A DNA stretch of 8,909 nucleotides, taken from the NCBI GenBank assembly GCA_002329675.1, contig DCUA01000212.1, positions 1-8,909 on the forward strand. Direction: 5' to 3'. Shown here one piece after another: positions 1 through 6,501 of this stretch. The translations under genes were made by a program, and so were the position numbers. Origin of the DNA: Firmicutes bacterium UBA1426 (GTDB lineage Bacteria > Bacillota > Clostridia > Peptostreptococcales > Anaerovoracaceae). How positions within the stretch are numbered: the stretch's first letter is position 1; each line of letters opens with the position of its first letter. Under the pieces are notes generated by a model, which worked only from the letters and a program-made list of their open reading frames with translations, had not been told where the DNA came from and made no database searches.

Positions 1-2
1 GA

Positions 3-857
3 TCAACCCGCTCCCTCTTCATCCCTCTTAATCAGCCCAAACCTCAAAAACACGCTATACAAATAGCTATGCGCTCCCGGAACCCCGAGTTCCTTCGGCC
101 CGTTTATCTTCCCGTCCATCTCCAGCGTTTTCTCAAACGCTCTCTCTACTGTACTCCGGCTTATACTTTTCTTCTTCCCCTCTATGATCATTTCATTCCC
201 GAAACCCTCGAGGCTCTCCCCGCTATAATGCCTACCGCCCGCGCCGCCGGGAACACTCATACTATACTTAAACTTTACACCTTCCCGACTGCCTCTTCCG
301 CTCGTCTTAAATTCTTCCCCGGCCCACAGACATATGGCTCTCCACAGATTAAGGGATGTCGGGTTGGATTGAAGGGTGGTGATGGCCTCATCCTTCCCGG
401 CTTTTTTCTTATACCCGCCCCATCTCTCCTTAAACCGTACCAGCCTATCCGCGTTTACGCTCCGCTCATCTAAACAATACACAACCCGGGAGTACGGGAG
501 GTAACTCCGCACCGTTATCGGCTTTTTCCCGATCTCCTCTGCAATCTGCTCCACCGTTTTTCCTTCTTTTATTTTCTCTTGGATTGCTTGTGTTGTGGTG
601 GTGCTGTAGCACCCGCCCATGATCAGTAGCTTCCGAACTTTTTTAGGGGTTATACCAAATTCTTCAGCGGTTTCATTGATGGTCGGATCGCCCATCATTA
701 TTTCTTCCCACCGCGCGTCCTCCTTCTTTATACCTCTCAACATTTTATGTCTCTCCTCTTCAAAGTCGTCATAAATACGACCGAAGAAGGTGCACACTTC
801 TTCTATTATTTTATTCTGCTCAGCCTCTGGGCTGTAATTTGGCTTCTTTGGTTTCAT
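3..857 (-). CDS. Hypothetical protein with two helix-turn-helix-like segments
   Basis: The complete 284-residue protein resembles a family of uncharacterised Clostridia proteins that I recall as sharing the pattern EFGIT-KVRKLLI-GG followed by SYLPYS and a C-terminal block. Two HTH-like segments are visible: TINETAEEFGITPKKVRKLLI (59-79) and KTVEQIAEEIGKKPITVRSYL (100-120). They look like sigma-region-4 or resolvase-type HTH units. The C-terminal part (about 165-275) includes LWRAICLWAGEEFKTSGRG and SRSTVERAFEKTLEM, with no known catalytic motif that I recognise. Compared with the family pattern, residues about 31-57 look like a charged insertion. The ATG has ribosome binding site GGGGAGGAT 7 bases upstream, and its own promoter overlaps a repeat array to which it might itself bind (inference). 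Its GC is higher than in the polysaccharide genes. The true role, transcriptional or mobile-element related, is unknown. Confidence 0.75.
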   Translation of the reverse strand: MKPKKPNYSPEAEQNKIIEEVCTFFGRIYDDFEEERHKMLRGIKKEDARWEEIMMGDPTINETAEEFGITPKKVRKLLIMGGCYSTTTTQAIQEKIKEGKTVEQIAEEIGKKPITVRSYLPYSRVVYCLDERSVNADRLVRFKERWGGYKKKAGKDEAITTLQSNPTSLNLWRAICLWAGEEFKTSGRGSREGVKFKYSMSVPGGAGGRHYSGESLEGFGNEMIIEGKKKSISRSTVERAFEKTLEMDGKINGPKELGVPGAHSYLYSVFLRFGLIKRDEEGAG

Positions 858-878
858 TCTCTATCCTCCCCTCATCCC

Positions 879-907
879 ATCATACCCCTTCTTGTTCCAT
901 TTGTAAA
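879..907 (-). promoter_or_regulatory. Sigma-A-type promoter of the HTH gene
   Basis: On the minus strand TTTACA (907-902) is followed after exactly 17 bases by TATGAT (884-879), each one mismatch from consensus. Transcription would begin near 872, giving a leader of about 15 bases that starts close to the GGGGAGGAT ribosome binding site (871-864). The -35 box lies inside the repeat array, so a bound repressor would exclude RNA polymerase. Confidence 0.6.
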
Positions 908-937
908 TACCCATTTGTATTTACCCATTTATAAACC
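897..937 (-). repeat. Three 14-bp direct repeats containing an inverted repeat (operator-like)
   Basis: On the plus strand CCATTT recurs at 897, 911 and 925, exactly 14 bases apart, in units CCATTTGTAAATAC, CCATTTGTATTTAC and CCATTTATAAACC. Within them GTAAATAC (903-910) and GTATTTAC (917-924) form a perfect 8-bp inverted repeat around CCATTT, and TTTATAAA (928-935) is its own palindrome. The array fills most of the gap between the DUF4062 stop and the HTH gene and covers the -35 box of the promoter there. It most resembles an operator for a dimeric regulator; plasmid-style iterons are less likely with only three units. Confidence 0.75.
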
Positions 938-942
938 GAGGC

Positions 943-2205
943 TCACCGCACCTCTACCTCAATTTCCTGTTCAACCGGCGTACTAAACTCAGCGCACATT
1001 ACTTTACATTTCAGCACATAAATCCCCGGTCTATTCCCAACAATAAAGAATTCAATACACCGCTTCGCGCCATAGTGTCGTATCTCATCAATGCTTATCG
1101 TAGCGTTTCCATCGACAATATCCCAGCCATTAATTCCGTCAAGACTTATAAGACCTTCTGGAAACTCTTCTCGCCCTTCCCTGGCTCTGATGCCAGGTAA
1201 AGTCTCTTCTTTTCCTCTTACCTCATGCTTTGGCAACGTTATCTCTGTGAGCATCGGAAGATCGATTGTTTCAAACAGCTCCAAGCCTTCCGGTACTTCG
1301 ATATCCACAGTTATATCCGTCGCCCTGCTTGTCCCGATATTACGGATCACCAGATCAAGCCAAGCATATCCAGCGAGAATTCTGTTTCTCGTTTCGTAGT
1401 CCTCTTTAAGCTCATCTATCTCTTCGTCACTTGGCAGGCCCTTATTGTATCGGGAAATAGTCGCCATAGTCACACCGAGTTTTTCCGCCTCATCTCTTCC
1501 ACGCTTCTTGTACCATTCGTGGAGATCTGGAACAGGAGAGAGTGTTGTTGAGTGGATAATAATAGGAGCATAGGCTTCAACAGAGAGTTCAGGCTCTCTC
1601 TTATCGCCTGTCCTGGCCCTCAAATCCTCATTTTCTTCTTCCAACGCCCTGACCTTTTCCGTCATCTCAAGCAGCTCGGCGTGGCTCTTTTCAATATCAA
1701 ACTCCGATGCGCGAACCCAGCCGGGACGAGGCTTCCTAGCAATTTGACGTGATAGGGACGAAACGACCTTCGCCGCCAGCTCATCCGGATTCAACCAATA
1801 GTCTACTGTCCTATGCGCTTCTACTTCCTTGCGGAATTCTTTTAGCTTCTTAATCCGCTCTTTGTCAGTTTCCTGGAAAGACGCTGCGACTTTCGCATCA
1901 TCCTTCATAAGAAATGCGAGTACCGGGATACCCTGTGAAATCGCATACCTGAACTCTTTCTGTGTATAGCTGATCCCCTCACCTGGAACTTCGGAACCAA
2001 AGCATTTCCCGATTATCAGTATGTAGTAATCCGACTCATCAATATCTTTCTTGATAATTTCCCACTGATCTTCATCAGCCGCACCGAACATCTCCATGCC
2101 TACAGGGAAATGGTAGATCGAAAGGATGGCGTCACGGACTTTCAAACGAGCGGTTTTCAGATCCTTGAATGTTGACGATATGAAGATCTGATATTTCTTG
2201 TCCAT
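943..2205 (-). CDS. DUF4062-domain protein with coiled coil and C-terminal beta-rich domain
   Basis: The 420-residue product starts with the DUF4062 hallmark YQIFISSTFKDLKTAR (5-20), followed by hydrophobic strand YYILIIGKCFGSE (60-72) and SYTQKEFRYA (79-88), whose S-x-T-x-x-E-F pattern is typical; Glu84 occupies a position reminiscent of TIR and deoxyribosyltransferase-like folds. DUF4062 usually sits at the N-terminus of STAND ATPases or other immunity-like proteins (also in animal TEP1 and NPHP3). Here no ATPase follows. Instead come a predicted coiled coil (about 168-198, ALEEENEDLRAR), a conserved-looking RYNKGLPSDEEIDE segment (252-265), and an Ig-like beta-rich end (about 280-420, LDLVIRNIGTSRATDITVDI). 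There is no signal peptide or membrane helix, so it is probably cytoplasmic. A role as a sensor or effector in phage defence is inference. Start choice is firm: AAGGAGG lies 6 bases upstream and the hallmark begins at residue 5. Confidence 0.85.
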   Translation of the reverse strand: MDKKYQIFISSTFKDLKTARLKVRDAILSIYHFPVGMEMFGAADEDQWEIIKKDIDESDYYILIIGKCFGSEVPGEGISYTQKEFRYAISQGIPVLAFLMKDDAKVAASFQETDKERIKKLKEFRKEVEAHRTVDYWLNPDELAAKVVSSLSRQIARKPRPGWVRASEFDIEKSHAELLEMTEKVRALEEENEDLRARTGDKREPELSVEAYAPIIIHSTTLSPVPDLHEWYKKRGRDEAEKLGVTMATISRYNKGLPSDEEIDELKEDYETRNRILAGYAWLDLVIRNIGTSRATDITVDIEVPEGLELFETIDLPMLTEITLPKHEVRGKEETLPGIRAREGREEFPEGLISLDGINGWDIVDGNATISIDEIRHYGAKRCIEFFIVGNRPGIYVLKCKVMCAEFSTPVEQEIEVEVR

Positions 2206-2334
2206 TGTGGGCCTCCTTTCCTTTTGGTAGTATACAGCACAATTATGAAGTAGGTGTTAAAGTGGTCTTTATCTGCAAATTTGTCATCAAAGAGAGCTTC
2301 AGTTTTTCGAAGGAGATGCCGTGCTTTACAGAAT
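2206..2334 (-). other. Boundary between polysaccharide operon and DUF4062 module
   Basis: This 129-bp spacer separates AT-richer polysaccharide genes from GC-richer genes. I see no GC-rich hairpin followed by a T run, so read-through from the operon is possible. A weak promoter candidate on the minus strand is TTAACA (2260-2255) with TGTATA (2236-2231), 18 bases apart. The DUF4062 gene's ribosome binding site AAGGAGG ends 6 bases before its ATG. Neither promoter nor terminator is secure. Confidence 0.3.
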
Positions 2335-3561
2335 CTATTCGGTTGCCTTCCTTATGTCTGACCAAATCTCTCCAATATCAACTTCGCGTCCCCATATTCG
2401 TTTTCGAACTTCTTCATATGACTCAGTTTTGACATGCTCAGGATCATCAAGATGTCTTTCCAAGTACATTTCCAAATCCTTTATTCCACTAAATTTCAAA
2501 CCAACCGAAAGCAGCAAGTCAGCATCTGCAGAAAAACCTCTTTCTCCGGACATATACTCGTTATAATCCGGGACATATAGCAACACGGGCTTGCGGTGAT
2601 ATAACGCATCTGCCAGAATTGATGAGTAGTCTGTTAAAACATATGAAACTTCTGGAGTAATTACATTAACATCAAAATCTGGATGTAGTGTCAGGATATT
2701 TCCATCCAATCCAACTTTCCCGCTGTTTTGCATAACAGCATGTGCCTTTTGTATGAAAAGAATATCTTTTCTCTCAAATAAATCTTTAAGACCTGCTGCG
2801 ATAACCGTATAATCAAAATGAGAATTACTGTCCCTGAAAGTTGGAAGATACATTATTGAATGTCTGTAGCTTCTTATAGTATCAATGGTTTCTTGTTCCT
2901 GCTTTGTCAGTTTTATTCCCGCACAGTTTCTTGGATAATTACTCACGATGAAACGCTTATCGGGCATGGGATAGCATTTTTTGAATTTTCCTTTTTCCGT
3001 TTCAGATGTTGTCAGATAGAAACAATCGCCCCATCCGCCATATCCTTCAAAGAACTTTCTAAACACTGAACTATGCGAATAAAGAAACAGTTTTATTCCA
3101 TATAGAGCAGGATGTCTTTGTATTTTTGCTTTGTATGAATTGCTTGCCATCGCAAATGTTTTAATTGCGCCTGTCCCGTGCCATAGGTTTATACGTTTTG
3201 CTCCATAACTATACTTCGCCTTAAACTCCCCTCGAAGATTAACGTCATCAACTGGGGAATTATTGCAAATAAGATAGCCTGCGTTCTTATGTATATCCAC
3301 TCCCTCTTCGCTGTCCAGAAAGTAGCATTCGTATCCTAAAGACCTGACAACATCAACAACTTCTGCGTTATGCGTTAACCAGACCACTTTGCTTAGCTCC
3401 AGTTCGGCCTTATGATCAGATAAATACTGGAATAGGAATCTGGAGTTATCCGCATATTTGTTCCCCATCCAAGCATCGATCGCAACAATACTATCGGATC
3501 TTTTAAACTTCAGTGCAGAAATACAATCCGCAAAATTGGTTTTTATTCGTCCTGAAGGCAT
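2335..3561 (-). CDS. CDP-glycerol-type polyol-phosphotransferase (TagB/TagF family), stand-alone
   Basis: This 408-residue protein belongs to the Glyphos_transf family, which transfers polyol phosphate from CDP-polyol to a membrane-associated glycan on the inner face of the membrane. Visible motifs are WMGNKYADNSRFL (31-43), NLWHGTGAIK (125-134) with the expected catalytic His128, YLPTFRD (238-244), QKAHA (271-275), LTDYSSILADAL (309-320), and PVLLYVPDYNEY followed by RGF (325-343), all in the usual order. It is clearly paralogous to the transferase half of the fusion two genes upstream (compare WMGxKxADNSRFLxQYL), but lacks a cytidylyltransferase domain. It is coupled by TAATG to the SDR/cytidylyltransferase gene, so it likely uses that product. 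It seems to be the last gene of the operon; no clear terminator follows. Whether it adds one unit (TagB-like) or polymerises (TagF-like) cannot be told. Confidence 0.92.
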   Translation of the reverse strand: MPSGRIKTNFADCISALKFKRSDSIVAIDAWMGNKYADNSRFLFQYLSDHKAELELSKVVWLTHNAEVVDVVRSLGYECYFLDSEEGVDIHKNAGYLICNNSPVDDVNLRGEFKAKYSYGAKRINLWHGTGAIKTFAMASNSYKAKIQRHPALYGIKLFLYSHSSVFRKFFEGYGGWGDCFYLTTSETEKGKFKKCYPMPDKRFIVSNYPRNCAGIKLTKQEQETIDTIRSYRHSIMYLPTFRDSNSHFDYTVIAAGLKDLFERKDILFIQKAHAVMQNSGKVGLDGNILTLHPDFDVNVITPEVSYVLTDYSSILADALYHRKPVLLYVPDYNEYMSGERGFSADADLLLSVGLKFSGIKDLEMYLERHLDDPEHVKTESYEEVRKRIWGREVDIGEIWSDIRKATE

Positions 3562-3573
3562 TATTTCACCTCC
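3559..3573 (-). promoter_or_regulatory. Ribosome binding site and TAATG junction
   Basis: The last codons of the SDR/cytidylyltransferase gene (CTG GAG GTG AAA TAA) contain GGAGGTGA (3573-3566), an 8-base perfect match to the anti-Shine-Dalgarno sequence. The stop TAA and the next gene's ATG share one base (TAATG). Termination-reinitiation should keep the two products in close ratio, which fits an activating enzyme and the transferase using its product. Confidence 0.85.
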
Positions 3574-4730
3574 AGGTCTTTTGTCTTCAGCAGTACTGTT
3601 TTTCTAATCTGTGTACTGCTTGTACCTTGCGTATAGGGGAAGTAAACAATTTCAACGCCTTTGTCCTTGAAGTACTCCTCGTACCGATTAAATCTTTCTG
3701 TCCCCTTATAGTCAGAACCAACGAAAAGTCGATCATAGTGATAAATATCCCATGCATCTGAATCTTCACGACAACTATCCACAACTCGGTCAACATAACG
3801 GCATGCGCCAACAATTCTCTTTCGCTCTTCAAGCGGAATAAAAGTTTCTTTGCCCTTCCATGCTCCGCTATCATGAACTCCTACGATCAGGTAATCACAC
3901 TGTGCTTTAGCTCGTTGGAGAAGATTGAGATGACCTACATGGAAGAGATCAAATGTTCCGGAAAGATAGCCGATCTTGACCTTTCTGCTGTTATCTAGAC
4001 GGTCGGAGTCCTTCTTATATTGATAACTATGAAGCCCATACTCATGTGGATCGTTGTGATACCTCTCCAGCACATCCTTAAATATTTCCTCATATTGTGG
4101 GATGAAACGAGTATCACGGGCGAAAAGATGATTGAGTATTTCATCTGCTAGCGGGCCAGTAATTGATAAATCATTTTTCCCGCCGTAAAATCTAGAACCC
4201 TTGAAACTTGCCGGGCTGACATCCAGAATGCGGTTCTCCGTTCCTGCAACTTCCAGTTCAATGTTCACAGACTCTACAAACCGTACAACCCCTGCCTTTG
4301 CTGCTGCGTAAACACTTGCTGCTGGTGTGGACATCCAACCACTTATGCTGCCCATAACGCCGGCATAGAAAGGTGTCGAGGATAGAATCCGATCATAGAA
4401 AATGCGGAAAATCTTGAGTGTAGACATGGTATCCACAGTCAGCATCTTTTCAATTTCTGCTATATGATGAGCCTGGAAATCAGCCACACGCCCGATGCCA
4501 GCGGTGACCATCAACACTTCGACATCTTCGTCATAAGCAAGAGCAGTAAGAAGTCCCTCATTAAAATCTAAAAGGTCACAATAGTTATGATGGAAAGAGA
4601 CAGCGGGAAGCACCCCCTCCTCAGGACCGCTTCGATCACAAATTTCGATGTAATAACCTTTACCGATTAAATTTTTTGAAATAGCAAGACCAATACCATT
4701 ACTTCCTCCAATGATAACTGCTTTTTTCAT
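3561..4730 (-). CDS. Fusion: short-chain dehydrogenase/reductase + TagD-like cytidylyltransferase
   Basis: This 389-residue protein joins two soluble enzymes. Residues 1 to about 235 form a classical-type SDR: cofactor loop GGSNGIG (8-14), TAG (76-78) in place of NAG, and catalytic Ser128, Tyr141 and Lys145 in the YAAAK motif. The helix-4 Asn of the usual tetrad appears to be Asp100. Asp32 at the end of strand beta-2 hints at NAD(H). Residues about 250-389 are an HxGH cytidylyltransferase: SGTFDLFHVGHLN (257-269, His264/His267), PLEER (299-303), FVGSDYKGT (336-344), and YTQGTSST (366-373). The likely logic is reduction of a keto-phosphate to a polyol phosphate, then activation to CDP-polyol, for use by the phosphotransferase encoded immediately downstream. 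Known CDP-ribitol systems (TarI/TarJ, H. influenzae Bcs1) use an IspD-like transferase, so this pairing is a different solution. Substrate unknown. The start has a strong GGAGGTGG ribosome binding site. Confidence 0.9.
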   Translation of the reverse strand: MKKAVIIGGSNGIGLAISKNLIGKGYYIEICDRSGPEEGVLPAVSFHHNYCDLLDFNEGLLTALAYDEDVEVLMVTAGIGRVADFQAHHIAEIEKMLTVDTMSTLKIFRIFYDRILSSTPFYAGVMGSISGWMSTPAASVYAAAKAGVVRFVESVNIELEVAGTENRILDVSPASFKGSRFYGGKNDLSITGPLADEILNHLFARDTRFIPQYEEIFKDVLERYHNDPHEYGLHSYQYKKDSDRLDNSRKVKIGYLSGTFDLFHVGHLNLLQRAKAQCDYLIVGVHDSGAWKGKETFIPLEERKRIVGACRYVDRVVDSCREDSDAWDIYHYDRLFVGSDYKGTERFNRYEEYFKDKGVEIVYFPYTQGTSSTQIRKTVLLKTKDLEVK

Positions 4731-4812
4731 GCTGCCACCTCCTCGGTAAGTAAGTGACCAACATTAGAAATCTGTCTTGCGGAAATAATGTGGCTTGGAA
4801 CCTTATTATTTC
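4731..4812 (-). other. 82-bp gap that is probably frame-displaced coding sequence
   Basis: This is the only sizeable gap between genes of the polysaccharide operon. It has no hairpin-plus-T-run terminator and no clear promoter. Read one base out of frame from the upstream gene it contains no stop codon and translates to a normal-looking charged tail. Its end carries GAGGAGGTGG (around 4735-4744), a strong ribosome binding site 7 bases before the downstream ATG. I infer that the gap was, or in some cells is, the end of the upstream coding sequence. Confidence 0.5.
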
Positions 4813-6501
4813 TTAGTTTCCAGTACCCCCCCCGATGATTTCGGGATGCTCTTCAAGGGTATTCTTAATAAATGAAGTTAGCTCAGTACTAGAGATTCCG
4901 TCAGTATGTGGTAGATACACAATTTCTACACCGAGTGGCGCAAACTGCTCCTCAAACTTCTGCCATTGAGGTGTTCCTTGCCAGTCTGAGCCAACAAACA
5001 TCTTATCAAAATGATACTTTTCCCAAGCGCCAAGCTTATTCTTATCTGGCTGTGGTACCACCTCATCAACATATTTCAGGGCTGCAACTATAGCCGCTCT
5101 CTCCTCATACGGGATTACCGGAGTCTTCCCTTTGTCGTGCTGGACGAGCTCATCTGTACTTACACCAACGATAAGATAATCACAGCGTTCCTTTGCCCGA
5201 CGGATGACATTGAGGTGTCCGATATGGAACATATCATATACACCAGTCGTATAGCCGATAACCTTTTTCATCTCTGTACTTCTCTCCTTTTCTTTCAAAC
5301 TAAAACTATCAATAATCTGCTGCCATATTTCTCGATAGGGCATGTCGAGATGCCACCAAAACATATTCCTTATTTTTAAATACTTCTCATCAATCGAGAA
5401 TGTTTTTAACGTCATTTCAATAGCGTCTTTTAGTTGTTCAACATCATCAATTCTAGGACCAACTCTTACATCGTCAAAATCCATTAGCAAACCGACATCT
5501 TTGCTCATGTAATAATCGAAATCTGGAGTATAATAGACAACAGGTTTGTCAAACGCTAAAGCATCAAGCATCACGGAAGAGTAATCGGTAATAATCAAGT
5601 CTACAATTGGATTCAATACATTTATGTCGAAATTGCTCTGAAGAAACATTGTGTTCTCAGTCTTATACTCATCCGGAACCCCTGTGGTGGTCGCAGCAGT
5701 ATGTGGTTTCTCTATCCAAAGCATATTATTGTCGCTTAACCAATACCGTAATCCTTCACACTCTAATGGATGCGTATAGGAGTCCATATTCTTTCTGAAC
5801 GTAGGCAGATATAGGATTACTTTTTTGAACTTCTTTAACTCACCAATAACCTCAATTTCATTGTCGGGATACCGACATACTTTTTTTACTCTGGGATAAG
5901 TAGCCTCAATCATATCGGTCTTGTGTGTTCCAAACTTCTTATTAAACAAGTCGGCGTCCATGGGGGATTTGCTTAATAATTTATACTTCCCAGGAGCCCA
6001 CCCACCAGGCAATGTAAAAGCATATAATGATTTCATACTTTTAACTGTCTTCTTAAACACAGAAGGCTTCTCTTTTCTTACAGCATCCCCAACTGCTTTG
6101 ATCCCATTACCATGCCATAACTGTATCTTCTTTGCGCCCCATGAATACTGAGTGTCGATATCCGGCAATAAATGGTTGAGGGGATAGATTGCATCACAAA
6201 CGATATGATACCCTGCTTTAAGGTGCCAATACTTACTTTCCTTTGTTCCGCACAAAAACACTTCATACCCCATGCTGGAAAGATTCTTTTTTACTTCTTC
6301 GCTCCTTGTTACCCAAATAACATGATCTAATCCAACATCTTCTTTGTGTTCCGACAAATACTGATACAGAAATCTTGAGTTATCCGCGAATTTTGTGCCC
6401 ATCCAACCGCCGATTAGAACTACTTTATCATCTCTTTGAGAAAACAGGGTTTTACAGATTGTGTATAAATTCGAGCACATTACGGACAACTTATAATTCA
6501 T
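4813..6501 (-). CDS. Fusion: CDP-glycerol-type polyol-phosphotransferase + TagD-like cytidylyltransferase
   Basis: This 562-residue protein has two catalytic domains. Residues about 25-400 match the TagB/TagF family (Glyphos_transf): WMGTKFADNSRF (33-44), LWHGNGIK (128-135) with the expected catalytic His130, YLPTFRK (231-237), EKPH (264-267), and TDYSSVMLDAL (305-315). These enzymes move polyol phosphate from a CDP carrier onto a membrane-bound acceptor. Residues 411-562 are a complete HxGH cytidylyltransferase: TGVYDMFHIGHLN with His426/His429, KGK and PYEER around 457-468, FVGSDWQGT (502-510), and HTDGISST (532-539), equivalent to TagD's RTEGISTT. One polypeptide could thus make CDP-glycerol (or a relative) and use it. 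The domain join falls at Met411, preceded by an AAAGGAGA sequence. The start overlaps the flippase stop as ATGA. The C-terminus ends in a G8 tract and may be frameshifted (see that entry). The exact polyol is inference. Confidence 0.9.
   Translation of the reverse strand: MNYKLSVMCSNLYTICKTLFSQRDDKVVLIGGWMGTKFADNSRFLYQYLSEHKEDVGLDHVIWVTRSEEVKKNLSSMGYEVFLCGTKESKYWHLKAGYHIVCDAIYPLNHLLPDIDTQYSWGAKKIQLWHGNGIKAVGDAVRKEKPSVFKKTVKSMKSLYAFTLPGGWAPGKYKLLSKSPMDADLFNKKFGTHKTDMIEATYPRVKKVCRYPDNEIEVIGELKKFKKVILYLPTFRKNMDSYTHPLECEGLRYWLSDNNMLWIEKPHTAATTTGVPDEYKTENTMFLQSNFDINVLNPIVDLIITDYSSVMLDALAFDKPVVYYTPDFDYYMSKDVGLLMDFDDVRVGPRIDDVEQLKDAIEMTLKTFSIDEKYLKIRNMFWWHLDMPYREIWQQIIDSFSLKEKERSTEMKKVIGYTTGVYDMFHIGHLNVIRRAKERCDYLIVGVSTDELVQHDKGKTPVIPYEERAAIVAALKYVDEVVPQPDKNKLGAWEKYHFDKMFVGSDWQGTPQWQKFEEQFAPLGVEIVYLPHTDGISSTELTSFIKNTLEEHPEIIGGGTGN
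4826..4833 (-). repeat. G8 homopolymer tract at the 3' end of the transferase/cytidylyltransferase gene
   Basis: Eight consecutive G on the coding strand encode the last glycines of the protein (EIIGGG, then TGN and stop). Such runs are prone to slipped-strand mispairing and to sequencing error. As given, translation stops three codons later. With nine G, the frame would stay open for 32 further codons, starting YWKLRNNKVPS and ending LLTEEVAA, and would stop at a TGA (4729-4727) overlapping the ATG of the next gene. With seven G it would stop after seven other codons (VLETKK from the first shifted codon, then TAA). The nine-G reading restores the tight junction style seen elsewhere in this operon. 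Confidence 0.75.
5269..5290 (-). promoter_or_regulatory. Internal ribosome binding site and ATG at the fusion joint
   Basis: Inside the transferase/cytidylyltransferase gene, AAAGGAGAGA (minus strand, from 5290) lies about 9 to 11 bases before an in-frame ATG (5271-5269, Met411). That Met opens MKKVIGYTTG, exactly where free-standing TagD proteins begin. Internal initiation would yield a separate 152-residue cytidylyltransferase, somewhat longer than B. subtilis TagD (129 residues). It may be a still active second start, or the fossil of an ancestral gene boundary. Use of the site is inference. Confidence 0.5.

Noticed and set aside
69..473. 134-codon open frame on the plus strand across the HTH gene
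   Set aside because: It is antisense to a well-supported gene, lacks a good ribosome binding site, and its translation is rich in Pro and Leu with no recognisable domain.
897..937. CRISPR array or replication origin iterons
   Set aside because: The 14-bp units are back to back with no spacers and only three copies, and no replication initiator is recognised nearby; operator fits better.
1419..1485. Helix-turn-helix-like string EKLGVTMATISRYNKG in the DUF4062 protein
   Set aside because: It looks like a Cro-type HTH, but RYNxxLPSxEEI seems to be a recurring spacer in related proteins as I recall them, so DNA binding is not claimed.
2280..2330. Possible terminator after the last polysaccharide gene
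   Set aside because: The only complementarity is a 4-bp CTTC/GAAG stem with no T run after it.
2205..2566. Plus-strand frames starting in the spacer after the DUF4062 start
   Set aside because: They run into the 3' end of the phosphotransferase on the opposite strand, with no family resemblance or clear start signal.
3587..3874. 95-codon minus-strand frame inside the SDR/cytidylyltransferase gene
   Set aside because: It overlaps motif-bearing coding sequence in another frame and shows no conserved pattern.
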